Of a stretch of DNA of 17,195 nucleotides, positions 1-8,708 are shown piece after piece. The notes beneath the pieces were generated by a model. That model saw nothing but the letters and a program-made list of their open reading frames with translations. It did no database searches and had not been told where the DNA came from. The translations under genes and the position numbers were made by a program. The first letter of the stretch is position 1. Each line of letters starts with the position of its first letter. The DNA comes from Gammaproteobacteria bacterium. GTDB lineage: Bacteria; Pseudomonadota; Gammaproteobacteria; JAPPPA01. The DNA is taken from the NCBI GenBank assembly GCA_028817755.1, contig JAPPPA010000236.1:1-17195 (forward strand). Reading direction: 5' to 3'.

Positions 1-10
1 AGTTAAGGCC

Positions 11-949
11 ATGAAGACAATACTCAGCATTGATGGTGGCGGCATTAGAGGCCTCATTCCAGGGCTGATTCTTTCTCACATAGAAAATCAAACTAAGCGC
101 CCCATAAGCGACTGCTTTGACTTAATCGCAGGAACATCAACCGGCGGCATTTTAGCTCTCGGATTAAGTAAAGATAACGGTAACGGCAAGCCCCAGTTCT
201 CCGCCAAAGAACTCTGCAAAATATACGAAACTCGCGGGCATGAAATTTTTCCACGCTCTTTATGGAGGGGCGTTTCATCGGTAGGAGGACTAACGGACGA
301 GAAATACTCTCACAAAGGCTTAGAAAGCGTATTAGAAGAATACTTCGGCAACCAAACCGTAAGTTCGTCGCTGACCAATGTTGTTATCACCAGCTACGAC
401 ATAGAAAACCGAACGCCCCTATTTATCAAAAGCTGGCGAGAACAATTTGAGGACATAGAGATGCGTCACGCCGCGCGTGCCACCTCTGCAGCACCCACTT
501 ATTTTGAACCTGCGTTGGTAAATATTAACGGTAAAAATCACAGCCTTATTGACGGGGGAGTATTTATAAACTCGCCCGCTATGTCTGCCTACGCCGAAGC
601 AAAAAGGGTTTTTCCAAACGAGAAAAAGTTTGCTCTGGTGTCATTAGGCACCGGCGAGTTAAATCGGCCTATTCCCATTGATGAAGCAAAGGCTTGGGGA
701 AAAATAGGTTGGTTAGCACCACTAATAGGCTGCATATTCGACGGCGTATCCGACGCAACTGACTACCAACTTAATCAAATCCTAGGCAACCAATACTTCA
801 GGTTTCAAGCGGAGCTCATAAACGCAAGTGATGACCTAGACGACGTGACCAACCGCAATATCAATGGGCTAAAGTCAGAAGCGAAAAAAGTTATTAGAAC
901 TCACAAAGACGAACTAATAAAAGTTTGCGACCTTTTATCCGACCAGTAA
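11..949 (+). CDS. Patatin-like phospholipase (CapV-like fold)
   Basis: A 312-residue patatin-family lipid acyl hydrolase, expected to cleave fatty acids from phospholipids with a Ser-Asp dyad. All hallmark elements are readable: the oxyanion loop DGGGIRG (residues 8-14), the nucleophile elbow GTSTG (41-45, Ser43), the ARATSAAPTYFEPA block (about 155-168) and the catalytic DGG (Asp181). No signal peptide or membrane helix is evident, so it is probably cytoplasmic. The start ATG follows AAGG by only a few bases. Composition is A/T-richer than the MAPEG gene next door, which hints at acquisition. The compact single-domain form and the position of the motifs resemble CapV, the cyclic-dinucleotide-activated phospholipase of CBASS defence, but housekeeping and secreted patatins share these motifs. 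Upstream sequence, where a CD-NTase might lie, is outside the window. Family is sure; the role is not. Confidence 0.93.
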   Translation: MKTILSIDGGGIRGLIPGLILSHIENQTKRPISDCFDLIAGTSTGGILALGLSKDNGNGKPQFSAKELCKIYETRGHEIFPRSLWRGVSSVGGLTDEKYSHKGLESVLEEYFGNQTVSSSLTNVVITSYDIENRTPLFIKSWREQFEDIEMRHAARATSAAPTYFEPALVNINGKNHSLIDGGVFINSPAMSAYAEAKRVFPNEKKFALVSLGTGELNRPIPIDEAKAWGKIGWLAPLIGCIFDGVSDATDYQLNQILGNQYFRFQAELINASDDLDDVTNRNINGLKSEAKKVIRTHKDELIKVCDLLSDQ

Positions 950-968
950 CGTTATAACCGCCTAAAGA

Positions 969-991
969 AAAGCCCCGCTTTGCGGGGCTTT
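969..991. terminator. Hairpin terminator between convergent genes
   Basis: A 10-bp perfect stem, AAAGCCCCGC / GCGGGGCTTT, with a TTT loop. A and T runs at the stem base let it act in both directions, so it can end the patatin gene (+) and the MAPEG gene (-). Its left flank is nearly identical to that of the terminator at 2491-2531, but the right flank has diverged. Confidence 0.8.
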
Positions 992-1013
992 GTTATTAGC
1001 TATGGAAGACTAT

Positions 1014-1418
1014 TTAGCCTAGTAGCGAAGCGCCAATCGCCAAGATCGCGCCCCAAGATACTAGGTAAGTTGGCGTACGCAGCGCTGGTACACCTAGGGT
1101 GTAAACCACCGCATGGGCAATACGAGCAAAGAAGAACAGCTGCGCGGCGCCACCCACAAAGGCAGCATCAGCACCTAGCTGAATGGCAGCAATCAAAACT
1201 ACGGCAAACGCCGGTAAAGTTTCCACCATATTCAAGTGAGCACGTTTAGCACGCTGCGCCCATAGTGGCGGCGTAGGCTCAACTGCCGGGTAGCCTTTTG
1301 GGTAGTTATGCAAAAACGTAGGAATGCCCCACTGCAATGCACGTGCTGCAATATATGGCACCCAAAGTAGTACGGTCAATAAACCTGAAAGTCCTAAATA
1401 AAGATATGCGTCTGACAT
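1014..1418 (-). CDS. MAPEG family membrane protein
   Basis: A 134-residue integral membrane protein of the MAPEG family (membrane-associated proteins in eicosanoid and glutathione metabolism). The family signature RAKRAHLNMVETLPAFA sits at about residues 56-72, following a polar loop, and there are about four hydrophobic helices (near residues 5-27, 68-85, 88-110 and 115-133). Eukaryotic relatives are membrane glutathione transferases or leukotriene synthases; bacterial members of this short type are mostly uncharacterised, so a detoxification role is inferred. The start is well supported: AGGAG lies 7 bases before the ATG. It is divergent from an AraC-family regulator gene across about 150 bases containing two palindromes, so it is a plausible target of that regulator. 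Its end faces the patatin gene across a shared terminator. Confidence 0.88.
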   Translation of the reverse strand: MSDAYLYLGLSGLLTVLLWVPYIAARALQWGIPTFLHNYPKGYPAVEPTPPLWAQRAKRAHLNMVETLPAFAVVLIAAIQLGADAAFVGGAAQLFFFARIAHAVVYTLGVPALRTPTYLVSWGAILAIGASLLG

Positions 1419-1450
1419 GATTAGCTCCTATATATGCTGATTAGTAAACT

Positions 1451-1491
1451 CATCACCCTGTGATGTTCTGAGTTAGTCTCGTTCTCACGAG
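1451..1491. promoter_or_regulatory. Two palindromes between divergent MAPEG and AraC genes
   Basis: The divergent intergenic region holds two inverted repeats: CATCAC-cct-GTGATG (1451-1465) and CTCGT-tctc-ACGAG (1478-1491). Their position suggests protein binding sites controlling one or both genes. AraC-family proteins more often bind direct repeats, so assignment to that regulator is tentative. I see no convincing sigma-70 promoter. Confidence 0.4.
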
Positions 1492-1565
1492 GCATGGGAG
1501 CATTGTGAATTTACGGCTGTTAGGATGCGCTGCAGGTCAACTTAAACACTGTGCAGATCGTATTT

Positions 1566-2396
1566 ATGGACGTACTCGCCCCGGTTCTTAACCGTTTGCA
1601 GCTACAAACACATGTATTTCATACCGGCGAGCTCTGCTCTAACGCAGATTTTTCTGACGAGGCCGGCGTTGGCTATATTCACAGCATTGAGTCCGGCCAA
1701 CTAGAGCTGCAGTCTGAAGACGGCAGCTGCCAAACCATCAGCGCGCCCGCCACCATCTTTTACTCTCGCCCTACCAGCCACCAACTGCGCCCCGCGCCCA
1801 ATTGCGACATGCCCAGCCTTGTCTGCGGCTCAATTGACTTTGGTACCGCTGGCCACTCGGTCGTCTCTCTCGGCCTACCCAGCTTCGTACTCATTACTGA
1901 AGAAAATTGTGAGCTACTCGCCCCGCTGCAAGCCATTCTATTTAAAGAATCCGCAGCCGATTCTGCCGCAAAACAAAACGTGCTGGATCGCCTATGCGAA
2001 GTGCTAGTCATTCAAATGCTCAGACACCTAATGGCAGACAAGCAATTTGATGCCAGCCTGCTCGCCGCACTCGCCGATCCGCAACTCTCAGCACTACTCA
2101 CAGACATTCACACCGCCCCAAGCAAAGGCTGGACACTAGACAGCATGGCCCAACAATGCGGCATGTCTCGCGCCCCATTCGCCAATCACTTTAAAACCGT
2201 AATGGGCATCCCGCCGGCCCAGTACCTTAGCCATTGGCGACTAGCACTCGTAAAGAACCTACTAAGTGACGGCTCCTCCATCTCCTCCGCCGCTTATGAA
2301 GTAGGTTACGAAAGCCCATCCGCAATGGCGCGGGCTTTTAAGAAGCTATTCGGGGAATCGCCGTCAGACTGGCTGGGCAAGGTCGATAACGCATAA
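1566..2396 (+). CDS. AraC family transcriptional regulator
   Basis: A 276-residue regulator with an N-terminal cupin-like sensing domain (about residues 1-130) and a C-terminal AraC double helix-turn-helix. The first HTH is near 191-210 (LDSMAQQCGMSRAPFANHFK) and the second near 239-260 (ISSAAYEVGYESPSAMARAF), followed by the usual KLFGESPSDW end. A GTG five codons upstream (1551) is also possible, but the ATG at 1566 gives the MDVLAPVL start typical of cupin-type AraC proteins; neither has a clear Shine-Dalgarno. The ligand cannot be read from sequence. Divergence from the MAPEG gene makes that gene its most likely local target. The family call is secure; target and inducer are inference. 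Confidence 0.92.
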   Translation: MDVLAPVLNRLQLQTHVFHTGELCSNADFSDEAGVGYIHSIESGQLELQSEDGSCQTISAPATIFYSRPTSHQLRPAPNCDMPSLVCGSIDFGTAGHSVVSLGLPSFVLITEENCELLAPLQAILFKESAADSAAKQNVLDRLCEVLVIQMLRHLMADKQFDASLLAALADPQLSALLTDIHTAPSKGWTLDSMAQQCGMSRAPFANHFKTVMGIPPAQYLSHWRLALVKNLLSDGSSISSAAYEVGYESPSAMARAFKKLFGESPSDWLGKVDNA

Positions 2397-2575
2397 AAGA
2401 ATATCGCCAGCACCGGCAAAATAGTCAACATGTGGCCCGGCTTTACTTTTAAACCCAAAAGCCAAATTCAACGACTACGAAGTTGTAAACGCCTAAAGAA
2501 AAGCCCCGCAATGCGGGGCTTTTCTTTAGGCTTAGGAGCACACATTGAATCTATAACTAGAAATCAACCTAATTT
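2397..2575. other. Intergenic spacer after the AraC-family gene
   Basis: Apart from the hairpin terminator at 2491-2531 I see no gene here. An AGGAG at 2534-2538 is too far (37 bases) from the ATG of the HEPN-like gene to serve it; no convincing promoter for that gene could be found. Confidence 0.4.
2491..2531. terminator. Perfect 19-bp stem hairpin terminator
   Basis: GCCTAAAGAAAAGCCCCGC (2491-2509) is followed by a 3-base loop (AAT) and its exact reverse complement (2513-2531). The A-rich and T-rich parts lie inside the stem, so either strand can present the GC core plus T run of an intrinsic terminator. It lies about 95 bases after the AraC-family gene. The left arm plus the preceding C repeats a 20-nt stretch at the terminator near 960. 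Confidence 0.8.
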
Positions 2576-3463
2576 ATGACCGATGACACACTAAAATTCG
2601 AACGCTACCAACTCTTTCAAAGTAAATCTTTGGCTCACAAGCTATTTAAAAGACACCATACTCATTTTAATGACATGTATTGGAGCCAACGAGTAGCTTT
2701 TAGTCATACATTTTCCCAAACCCGAGGGTTGAAAAGAGACGACGTAGTAACAACTCTTTTTAGTCCCACCAAAGATGAAGCCAGAAATAGCCGATCATTA
2801 GGAGACTGGGGACAATGGTATTCCGAGTTCGATAGCTGGACCAGGATGGCATACGTAATAGCCTTAACGGGGTATCTTGAGCTTTATATCGCCCAGATCG
2901 CAACAGCCGCATTTGAGTCAAACCCTTCGCTCGTTTTAGGTGGCGGGCCGCGCATAGAAGGTGCAGCTCTTCTCAAAAAGAATAAACAATACGACCTTTC
3001 TCTCCATTCGGAAAAGTTCACAAGAGGGGATTGGCAGGCTCGAGTATCAGCATATAAAAAGACCTTTCACTCCTGCCCCTTTGAGGGACACATTTCTGAC
3101 CTAGAAAAACTTAGAAAGCTGCGAAACGATGCTGGACACTCCTTCGGGCGCGACATTAATACCATGAAGTTCGCTGAACAATGGCATGTAGAAAAACTCA
3201 CTGTAGTATCCGACAACCGAATCATGGGATTTCTCAAATTAATCGAAACCGTCGCAAACAAAATTGACGAACATATAGCACAGGAACACGTAGGCCAGTA
3301 CGAAATACTCAAGATATACCATCACTGGCAATCAACAGCCCAACATTACAAAAAACAAGGTCGTAATATTCTGTCAAAGGCCTTCAAAAAACATATGTAC
3401 GCTTTAACCGGGGACAGTTATGGAAAGCCGTCTTTACTAATCGATTACTATGAGTCTCTATGA
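2576..3463 (+). CDS. HEPN-like hypothetical protein
   Basis: A 295-residue protein I do not recognise as a named family. The clear signal is RNDAGH (Arg183-His188) inside KLRKLRNDAGHSFGRD, which fits the Rx4-6H signature of HEPN RNases; Asn right after the Arg is the commonest form. It is preceded at about 90-112 by a hydrophobic helix, ALTGYLELYIAQIATAAF, containing a Glu, as in the first core helix of HEPN domains. The rest is helical and charged, with several Trp/Tyr and a basic C-terminal part (about 255-275); there is no signal peptide or membrane helix. HEPN proteins are commonly toxin, abortive-infection or CRISPR-associated RNases, but no antitoxin-like gene (MNT or similar) is adjacent. 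Composition is A/T-rich like the patatin gene, consistent with transfer. It converges on a minus-strand gene only 11 bases away. The ORF is sound; the HEPN call is moderate. Confidence 0.82.
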   Translation: MTDDTLKFERYQLFQSKSLAHKLFKRHHTHFNDMYWSQRVAFSHTFSQTRGLKRDDVVTTLFSPTKDEARNSRSLGDWGQWYSEFDSWTRMAYVIALTGYLELYIAQIATAAFESNPSLVLGGGPRIEGAALLKKNKQYDLSLHSEKFTRGDWQARVSAYKKTFHSCPFEGHISDLEKLRKLRNDAGHSFGRDINTMKFAEQWHVEKLTVVSDNRIMGFLKLIETVANKIDEHIAQEHVGQYEILKIYHHWQSTAQHYKKQGRNILSKAFKKHMYALTGDSYGKPSLLIDYYESL

Positions 3464-3474
3464 GGCAAACATCT

Positions 3475-3735
3475 TTAACTCGCCTGCCTATTTAATAACT
3501 TAGCGATAGCCACAATCGCCACCGCCATACCAAAGGCGGCAAAGCAAATACCGGCCGTCATTGGCGGCAGCTCTAGCAACATCTGAATTGGGCTATCTGC
3601 GCCGCCGAGTACTAGGTTGACGGTTCCGGCGCTGGAATTGACAGTGACTAGATAGCCGCAGATAAAACCGACGGCAGCGGTGATGAAGCTGCCTACGGCA
3701 ATAATGAGTTGAATGGTGTTATTGCTGTTGCACAT
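3475..3735 (-). CDS. Small two-helix membrane protein
   Basis: An 86-residue hydrophobic protein, unrecognised. Two membrane segments are evident: about residues 9-31 (LIIAVGSFITAAVGFICG onward) and about 57-80 (MTAGICFAAFGMAVAIVAIA), joined by a Gly/Ser/Asn-rich 25-residue loop. I chose ATG 3735 over TTG 3744 because AGGG lies about 9 bases before this ATG but directly abuts the TTG. It starts 11 bases after the stop of the GerW-like gene, so the two are almost certainly co-transcribed and may act together at the membrane. No function can be assigned. Confidence 0.75.
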   Translation of the reverse strand: MCNSNNTIQLIIAVGSFITAAVGFICGYLVTVNSSAGTVNLVLGGADSPIQMLLELPPMTAGICFAAFGMAVAIVAIAKLLNRQAS

Positions 3736-3746
3736 GGGATACAACC

Positions 3747-4064
3747 CTACCGCTCAAACAACACCAGCTCTGGCTTGCCGGATTTAGTAGAAATAAAGCC
3801 AGACGGCTCGATGCTGACCTTTACGCCGGCATTGGCGTCTCCCCCGCCGTCACCTTTGGTGGCATTGCTTAAAGCACCTTTTAGGCCAGCAGTACCGCCA
3901 CCGGAACCTTTAGCGGCGGCGTTGAGTTCGATTTGAATTTTGGCGACTGGCACTACGGTTTCGCCATTCAGTTCAATCGGGCTGCCGAAGAGTTGATCGG
4001 CGCCGACGGAATCTAAGCCTGCGGTGAGTTTCTTTTTTAGCTCTTCAGTAATGAGTTCTTTCAT
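3747..4064 (-). CDS. GerW/YtfJ family protein
   Basis: A 105-residue protein with the layout of the GerW (Spore_YtfJ) family: an N-terminal helix (1-22), a short strand block around LFGSPIELNGETVVPVAKI (about 25-45), two Gly-rich turns (SGGGTAG about 54-60; GDGGGDANAG about 71-80) and the closing strand VKVSIEPSGFIS (about 82-93). In Bacillus, GerW/YtfJ is a spore protein needed for germination; relatives also occur in bacteria that do not sporulate, where their role is unknown. Nothing else here suggests sporulation. No signal peptide. It lies 38 bases after the nitroreductase gene and 11 bases before a small membrane-protein gene, so it is probably part of one transcript. Family call is moderate to good; function is open. 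Confidence 0.78.
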   Translation of the reverse strand: MKELITEELKKKLTAGLDSVGADQLFGSPIELNGETVVPVAKIQIELNAAAKGSGGGTAGLKGALSNATKGDGGGDANAGVKVSIEPSGFISTKSGKPELVLFER

Positions 4065-4102
4065 TTCTTATTCTCACTCGTGTTTAGGGCCCCGTTTTAG
4101 AT

Positions 4103-4825
4103 TTAGGCTTTTAACGGCACCAATAAATCGTCTAGCGATACTTTGTCTGGGCGATAGCCGTTTACTTCGGCGTCTTCCGGGTAACCCAAGGCAACACCGC
4201 AGACGAGTTTGTAGTCTTTGGGTACATCAAAATGCTCGTCAATGGGCGATCGCCAAATGCCCAGCGCGCCTTGAGCGCAGGTGCCTAGACCTTTGTTGGT
4301 GGCCGATAGCATTAGCGACTGCAACATGATGCCGAGGTCTACCAAGGCGGTGTAGGTCATACCCGGATGAATAAAGGCGAAGATAGCAACGGGGGCATCA
4401 AAGAAGGTGAAGTTACGCGCCATCTGCTCGTCGCGCGCGGCTTTGTCATGTCGCTCAATACCCAGTACTTTATAAAGGCCCATACCCGTTTGTACGCGGC
4501 GCTCCTGAAAGATGCCGGGGTATTTACCCATGATCGGTTTGTAGTCGCCGTCCGGCAATACGCCACTAGTCACGGCAGACACCACTTTTAACGGTAGCGG
4601 TTTCTTCTGAATTTCATTCGCGCGATTGTATTTAAACAGCAGCTTTTGGCCGATGTCTTTGCACTCTTGCCCGGTTGCTACCGCGAGTTTGTAAGGCTGG
4701 GTGTTGGAGCTTGAGGGCGACTCTAGGGCCTCTGCCAAAATCTCATCCAGCAGTTCCTGCTCAACAGCTCGGTCAGAAAAAGCACGAATACTTCTTCTGT
4801 TTTTTAGTACATCAGTAAATTCCAC
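4103..4825 (-). CDS. Nitroreductase family oxidoreductase
   Basis: A 240-residue FMN-dependent enzyme of the nitroreductase superfamily, predicted to reduce nitroaromatics, quinones or a related substrate with NAD(P)H in the cytoplasm. Visible features are the FMN-phosphate motif NRRSIRAF (9-16), the PSSSNTQPYKL segment (37-47) that contributes to flavin binding, and the C-terminal LGIMLQSLMLSATNKGLGTC block typical of the family; length is normal. The gene begins 37 bases after the sulfatase stop and is followed at 38 bases by the GerW-like gene, consistent with a four-gene minus-strand run, though no promoter or terminator separating them was identified. Substrate cannot be inferred. Family call secure. 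Confidence 0.93.
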   Translation of the reverse strand: MEFTDVLKNRRSIRAFSDRAVEQELLDEILAEALESPSSSNTQPYKLAVATGQECKDIGQKLLFKYNRANEIQKKPLPLKVVSAVTSGVLPDGDYKPIMGKYPGIFQERRVQTGMGLYKVLGIERHDKAARDEQMARNFTFFDAPVAIFAFIHPGMTYTALVDLGIMLQSLMLSATNKGLGTCAQGALGIWRSPIDEHFDVPKDYKLVCGVALGYPEDAEVNGYRPDKVSLDDLLVPLKA

Positions 4826-4862
4826 CGCGAGTTACCTAATTTTGAGTTGCCGCATTGTAGGG

Positions 4863-6452
<1,590 letters not shown>

Positions 6453-6527
6453 CGCCTTCTCCCATTACACTGTGTGTATTTCTAATAGGCCCAAAGACTA
6501 CCCTGCTTAGCACGCTTACCCAAGCCC

Positions 6528-7739
6528 ATGACTACCATTCAGATTAAGCACCCACAAGATAAGCAACGACTACGCCGCTTAGCGCTGTCTGCCCAAGGCT
6601 TATTGGCGACGCAGCCTTTTGGCCGCGGTTTGGCAGGCGCGCGTGAGGCGATTAAGCATCTAGGTTATGTGCAAATAGACAGCATCTCGGTGATTGAACG
6701 CGCGCATCATCATGTGTTGCATGCACGGGTGCCGGGCTTTACACCGGATATGACGAATCAGTTGCTACTAGCAGGCGACATTTTTGAATATTGGTCACAT
6801 GCCGCAGCGTTTTTGCCGATGGCTGATTTTCGGTTTTCCCTGCCTTATAAGCAGGCGATTAAAAGCGGCCAAGTGCATTGGTATAAAAACCCAGACCAAA
6901 AGCTAATGGCCGAGCTGTTAGCCCGAATACGAGCAGACGGCCCACTACGATCACGCGACTTAGAAAACATTCAGCCGAAAAGAGGCGCTGGCTGGTGGGA
7001 CTGGAAGCCTGCCAAAAAGGCGCTTGAGCAGCTATATATGCAGGGCGATTTAATGGTGTGCAACCGGGAAGGTTTTCAAAAAACCTACGACCTAACCGAG
7101 CGCGTTTTACCCAGCGGCATTGATACCAGCACGCCGACAACTGAAGCCTTTGCCGAGCATTTACTAGCGCAGCAATTACGTTGCCACGGTTTGGTGGCAC
7201 TTAAAGGGCTGGTCTATTTACGCAAAGTAAAAGGCTTGCGGCCAGCGATGAAAACGCTGCTGGCCGAACGCGTTAGCCAGGGCGATTTAGAAGAAATAAC
7301 GCTGGGCAATGGCGAGCAGTTCTTTCTGCCAGCAGGCGCATTAGAAACACCTCTGCCCCGCGCCAGCAAGCGCATGAAAATTTTGTCGCCGTTTGATAAC
7401 ACGGTGATTCAGCGAGAACGCCTAAAAGCGCTGTTTGGCTTCGACTATCAAATTGAGTGCTACGTGCCCGAAGCAAAACGCCAATACGGTTATTTCTGCC
7501 TACCGCTGCTTTACCGCGATGAGTTCATTGGTCGCATGGACTGCAAAGCACACCGAAAAGAACGGCGTTTGGAAATCAAAGCGCTGCATTTTGAAGAACA
7601 CAGCTTTGATGAAGATGAAGTGATTGCCGCATTTGCAGAGGTAATTACGCCGTTCAAGAAATTCCAGCAATGTGATTCGGTATCCGTTAGCCGCGTTAAT
7701 CCAGACTATTTAACGCAGCGCTTGCGGCAAGCTCTATAG
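6528..7739 (+). CDS. ycaQ: YcaQ-type DNA glycosylase (winged-helix, HTH_42)
   Basis: A 403-residue member of the AlkZ/YcaQ DNA glycosylase family, built of tandem winged helices. In E. coli, YcaQ unhooks interstrand crosslinks and removes bulky alkylated bases. The catalytic Gln-x-Asp motif is visible as QID (Gln49-Asp51) in HLGYVQIDSISVIERAHHH, and the conserved ERAHHHVLHAR stretch follows. QxD, rather than QxQ, places it with the YcaQ type instead of the AlkZ type specialised for azinomycin damage. Length matches the family. The start ATG lies in a short divergent region opposite the sulfatase; no strong ribosome site is visible. The downstream EamA gene follows after 40 bases. Family secure, symbol by motif. 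Confidence 0.9.
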   Translation: MTTIQIKHPQDKQRLRRLALSAQGLLATQPFGRGLAGAREAIKHLGYVQIDSISVIERAHHHVLHARVPGFTPDMTNQLLLAGDIFEYWSHAAAFLPMADFRFSLPYKQAIKSGQVHWYKNPDQKLMAELLARIRADGPLRSRDLENIQPKRGAGWWDWKPAKKALEQLYMQGDLMVCNREGFQKTYDLTERVLPSGIDTSTPTTEAFAEHLLAQQLRCHGLVALKGLVYLRKVKGLRPAMKTLLAERVSQGDLEEITLGNGEQFFLPAGALETPLPRASKRMKILSPFDNTVIQRERLKALFGFDYQIECYVPEAKRQYGYFCLPLLYRDEFIGRMDCKAHRKERRLEIKALHFEEHSFDEDEVIAAFAEVITPFKKFQQCDSVSVSRVNPDYLTQRLRQAL

Positions 7740-7779
7740 TAAGCGCCGTCCACTTTCCTAAAACACTCAAACGCACTGC

Positions 7780-8703
7780 ATGACCACCACCGCAATCGCT
7801 CGCCCTTGGCTCGGATTCTTCCTCGCGTTTTTAGGCACGGCGCTGTTTTCGTTTAAGTCGATTTTTATCAAGTTGGCCTACGCCGAAGGCTTAAATACTG
7901 ACAGCGTGTTGATGCTGCGGATGTTGATGTCGCTACCGATTTATTTAGCCATTATTGGCTATTTGTGGCGACAGCCAGACGCGCCGAAATCAGCGATTCG
8001 CGAGCATGCTTGGTTCATTATTTTTCTGGGTTTTATTGGCTACTTTTTATCCTCTTGGTTAGACCTAAAAGGCCTTGAGTACATTACCGCGGGCTTAGAG
8101 CGTTTAACGCTGTTTACCTACCCTATTTTTGTCACGTTATTAGGCGCGCTGTTTTTTAAAACGCCGTTGAACCGGCACATCGTGATTACCTTAGTGCTGA
8201 CCTACTCCGGCATTTGGATGATCTTCAGCCAAGAAGCCGCGGGCGACAACAGCGCTGAGACCAAACTCGGCGTGTTGCTTGTCGCGCTTTCCGCACTCAG
8301 CTATTCCTTTTACGTGCTGTTTGGCAAAGGCGTTATTCATAAGCTCGGCAGCACCTGGTTTACCGCGCTGGCGATGAGCGTTTCTAGCGTATTTGTATTG
8401 GCCTATTACGGCGTAACTCTCGACTTTAGCCAATTAGTCATCAGCCCCGCCGCTTGGTTTTGGGTGGCTTGCTTGGCGTTAGTCAGCACAGTGATTCCCA
8501 GCTTTATGATTAGCGAATCCATTGCTCGCATAGGCTCAGCCCAAACCGGCATTGTTGGCACGCTTGGCCCGGTGATTACGATTCTGTTGGCCATTGTGAT
8601 TTTGGGTGAGCCGTTTACGCTATATCACTTAGCGGGCATCGCCTTAGTGATGACTGGCGTGTTGCTGCTAACACTAAGAAAACCTGAACAAAAAACTAGC
8701 TAG
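7780..8703 (+). CDS. EamA/DMT family transporter
   Basis: A 307-residue inner-membrane protein of the drug/metabolite transporter superfamily, with about ten hydrophobic helices arranged as two EamA repeats (roughly residues 10-145 and 160-300). Conserved features include GLERLTLFTYPIFVTLLGAL at the end of the first repeat and IARIGSAQTGIVGTLGPV plus ILGEPFTLYHLAG in the second. Family members export amino acids, metabolites or drugs; the substrate here is unknown. The gene ends 5 bases before the sterol-desaturase-family gene, which has little ribosome site of its own, so translational coupling is likely. Its start has no clear Shine-Dalgarno. Confidence 0.93.
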   Translation: MTTTAIARPWLGFFLAFLGTALFSFKSIFIKLAYAEGLNTDSVLMLRMLMSLPIYLAIIGYLWRQPDAPKSAIREHAWFIIFLGFIGYFLSSWLDLKGLEYITAGLERLTLFTYPIFVTLLGALFFKTPLNRHIVITLVLTYSGIWMIFSQEAAGDNSAETKLGVLLVALSALSYSFYVLFGKGVIHKLGSTWFTALAMSVSSVFVLAYYGVTLDFSQLVISPAAWFWVACLALVSTVIPSFMISESIARIGSAQTGIVGTLGPVITILLAIVILGEPFTLYHLAGIALVMTGVLLLTLRKPEQKTS

Positions 8704-8708
8704 CCCAT

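Noticed and set aside
951..998. Possible integron attC site after the patatin gene (GTTATAAC ... GTTATTA around a hairpin)
   Set aside because: The ends are nearly complementary and recall attC R sites, but GTTATTA does not fit GTTRRRY, the span is shorter than known attC sites, the next gene is on the opposite strand, and the core is fully explained as an intrinsic terminator. The second copy at 2491 lacks the GTTA end altogether.
980..1249. Plus-strand open frame of 89 codons opposite the MAPEG gene
   Set aside because: It starts inside the terminator hairpin, overlaps a well-supported MAPEG gene and gives a basic, unstructured sequence with no recognisable features.
1760..2011. Minus-strand frame inside the AraC-family gene
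   Set aside because: Antisense shadow of a complete regulator gene, rich in Ser/Arg, with no supporting features.
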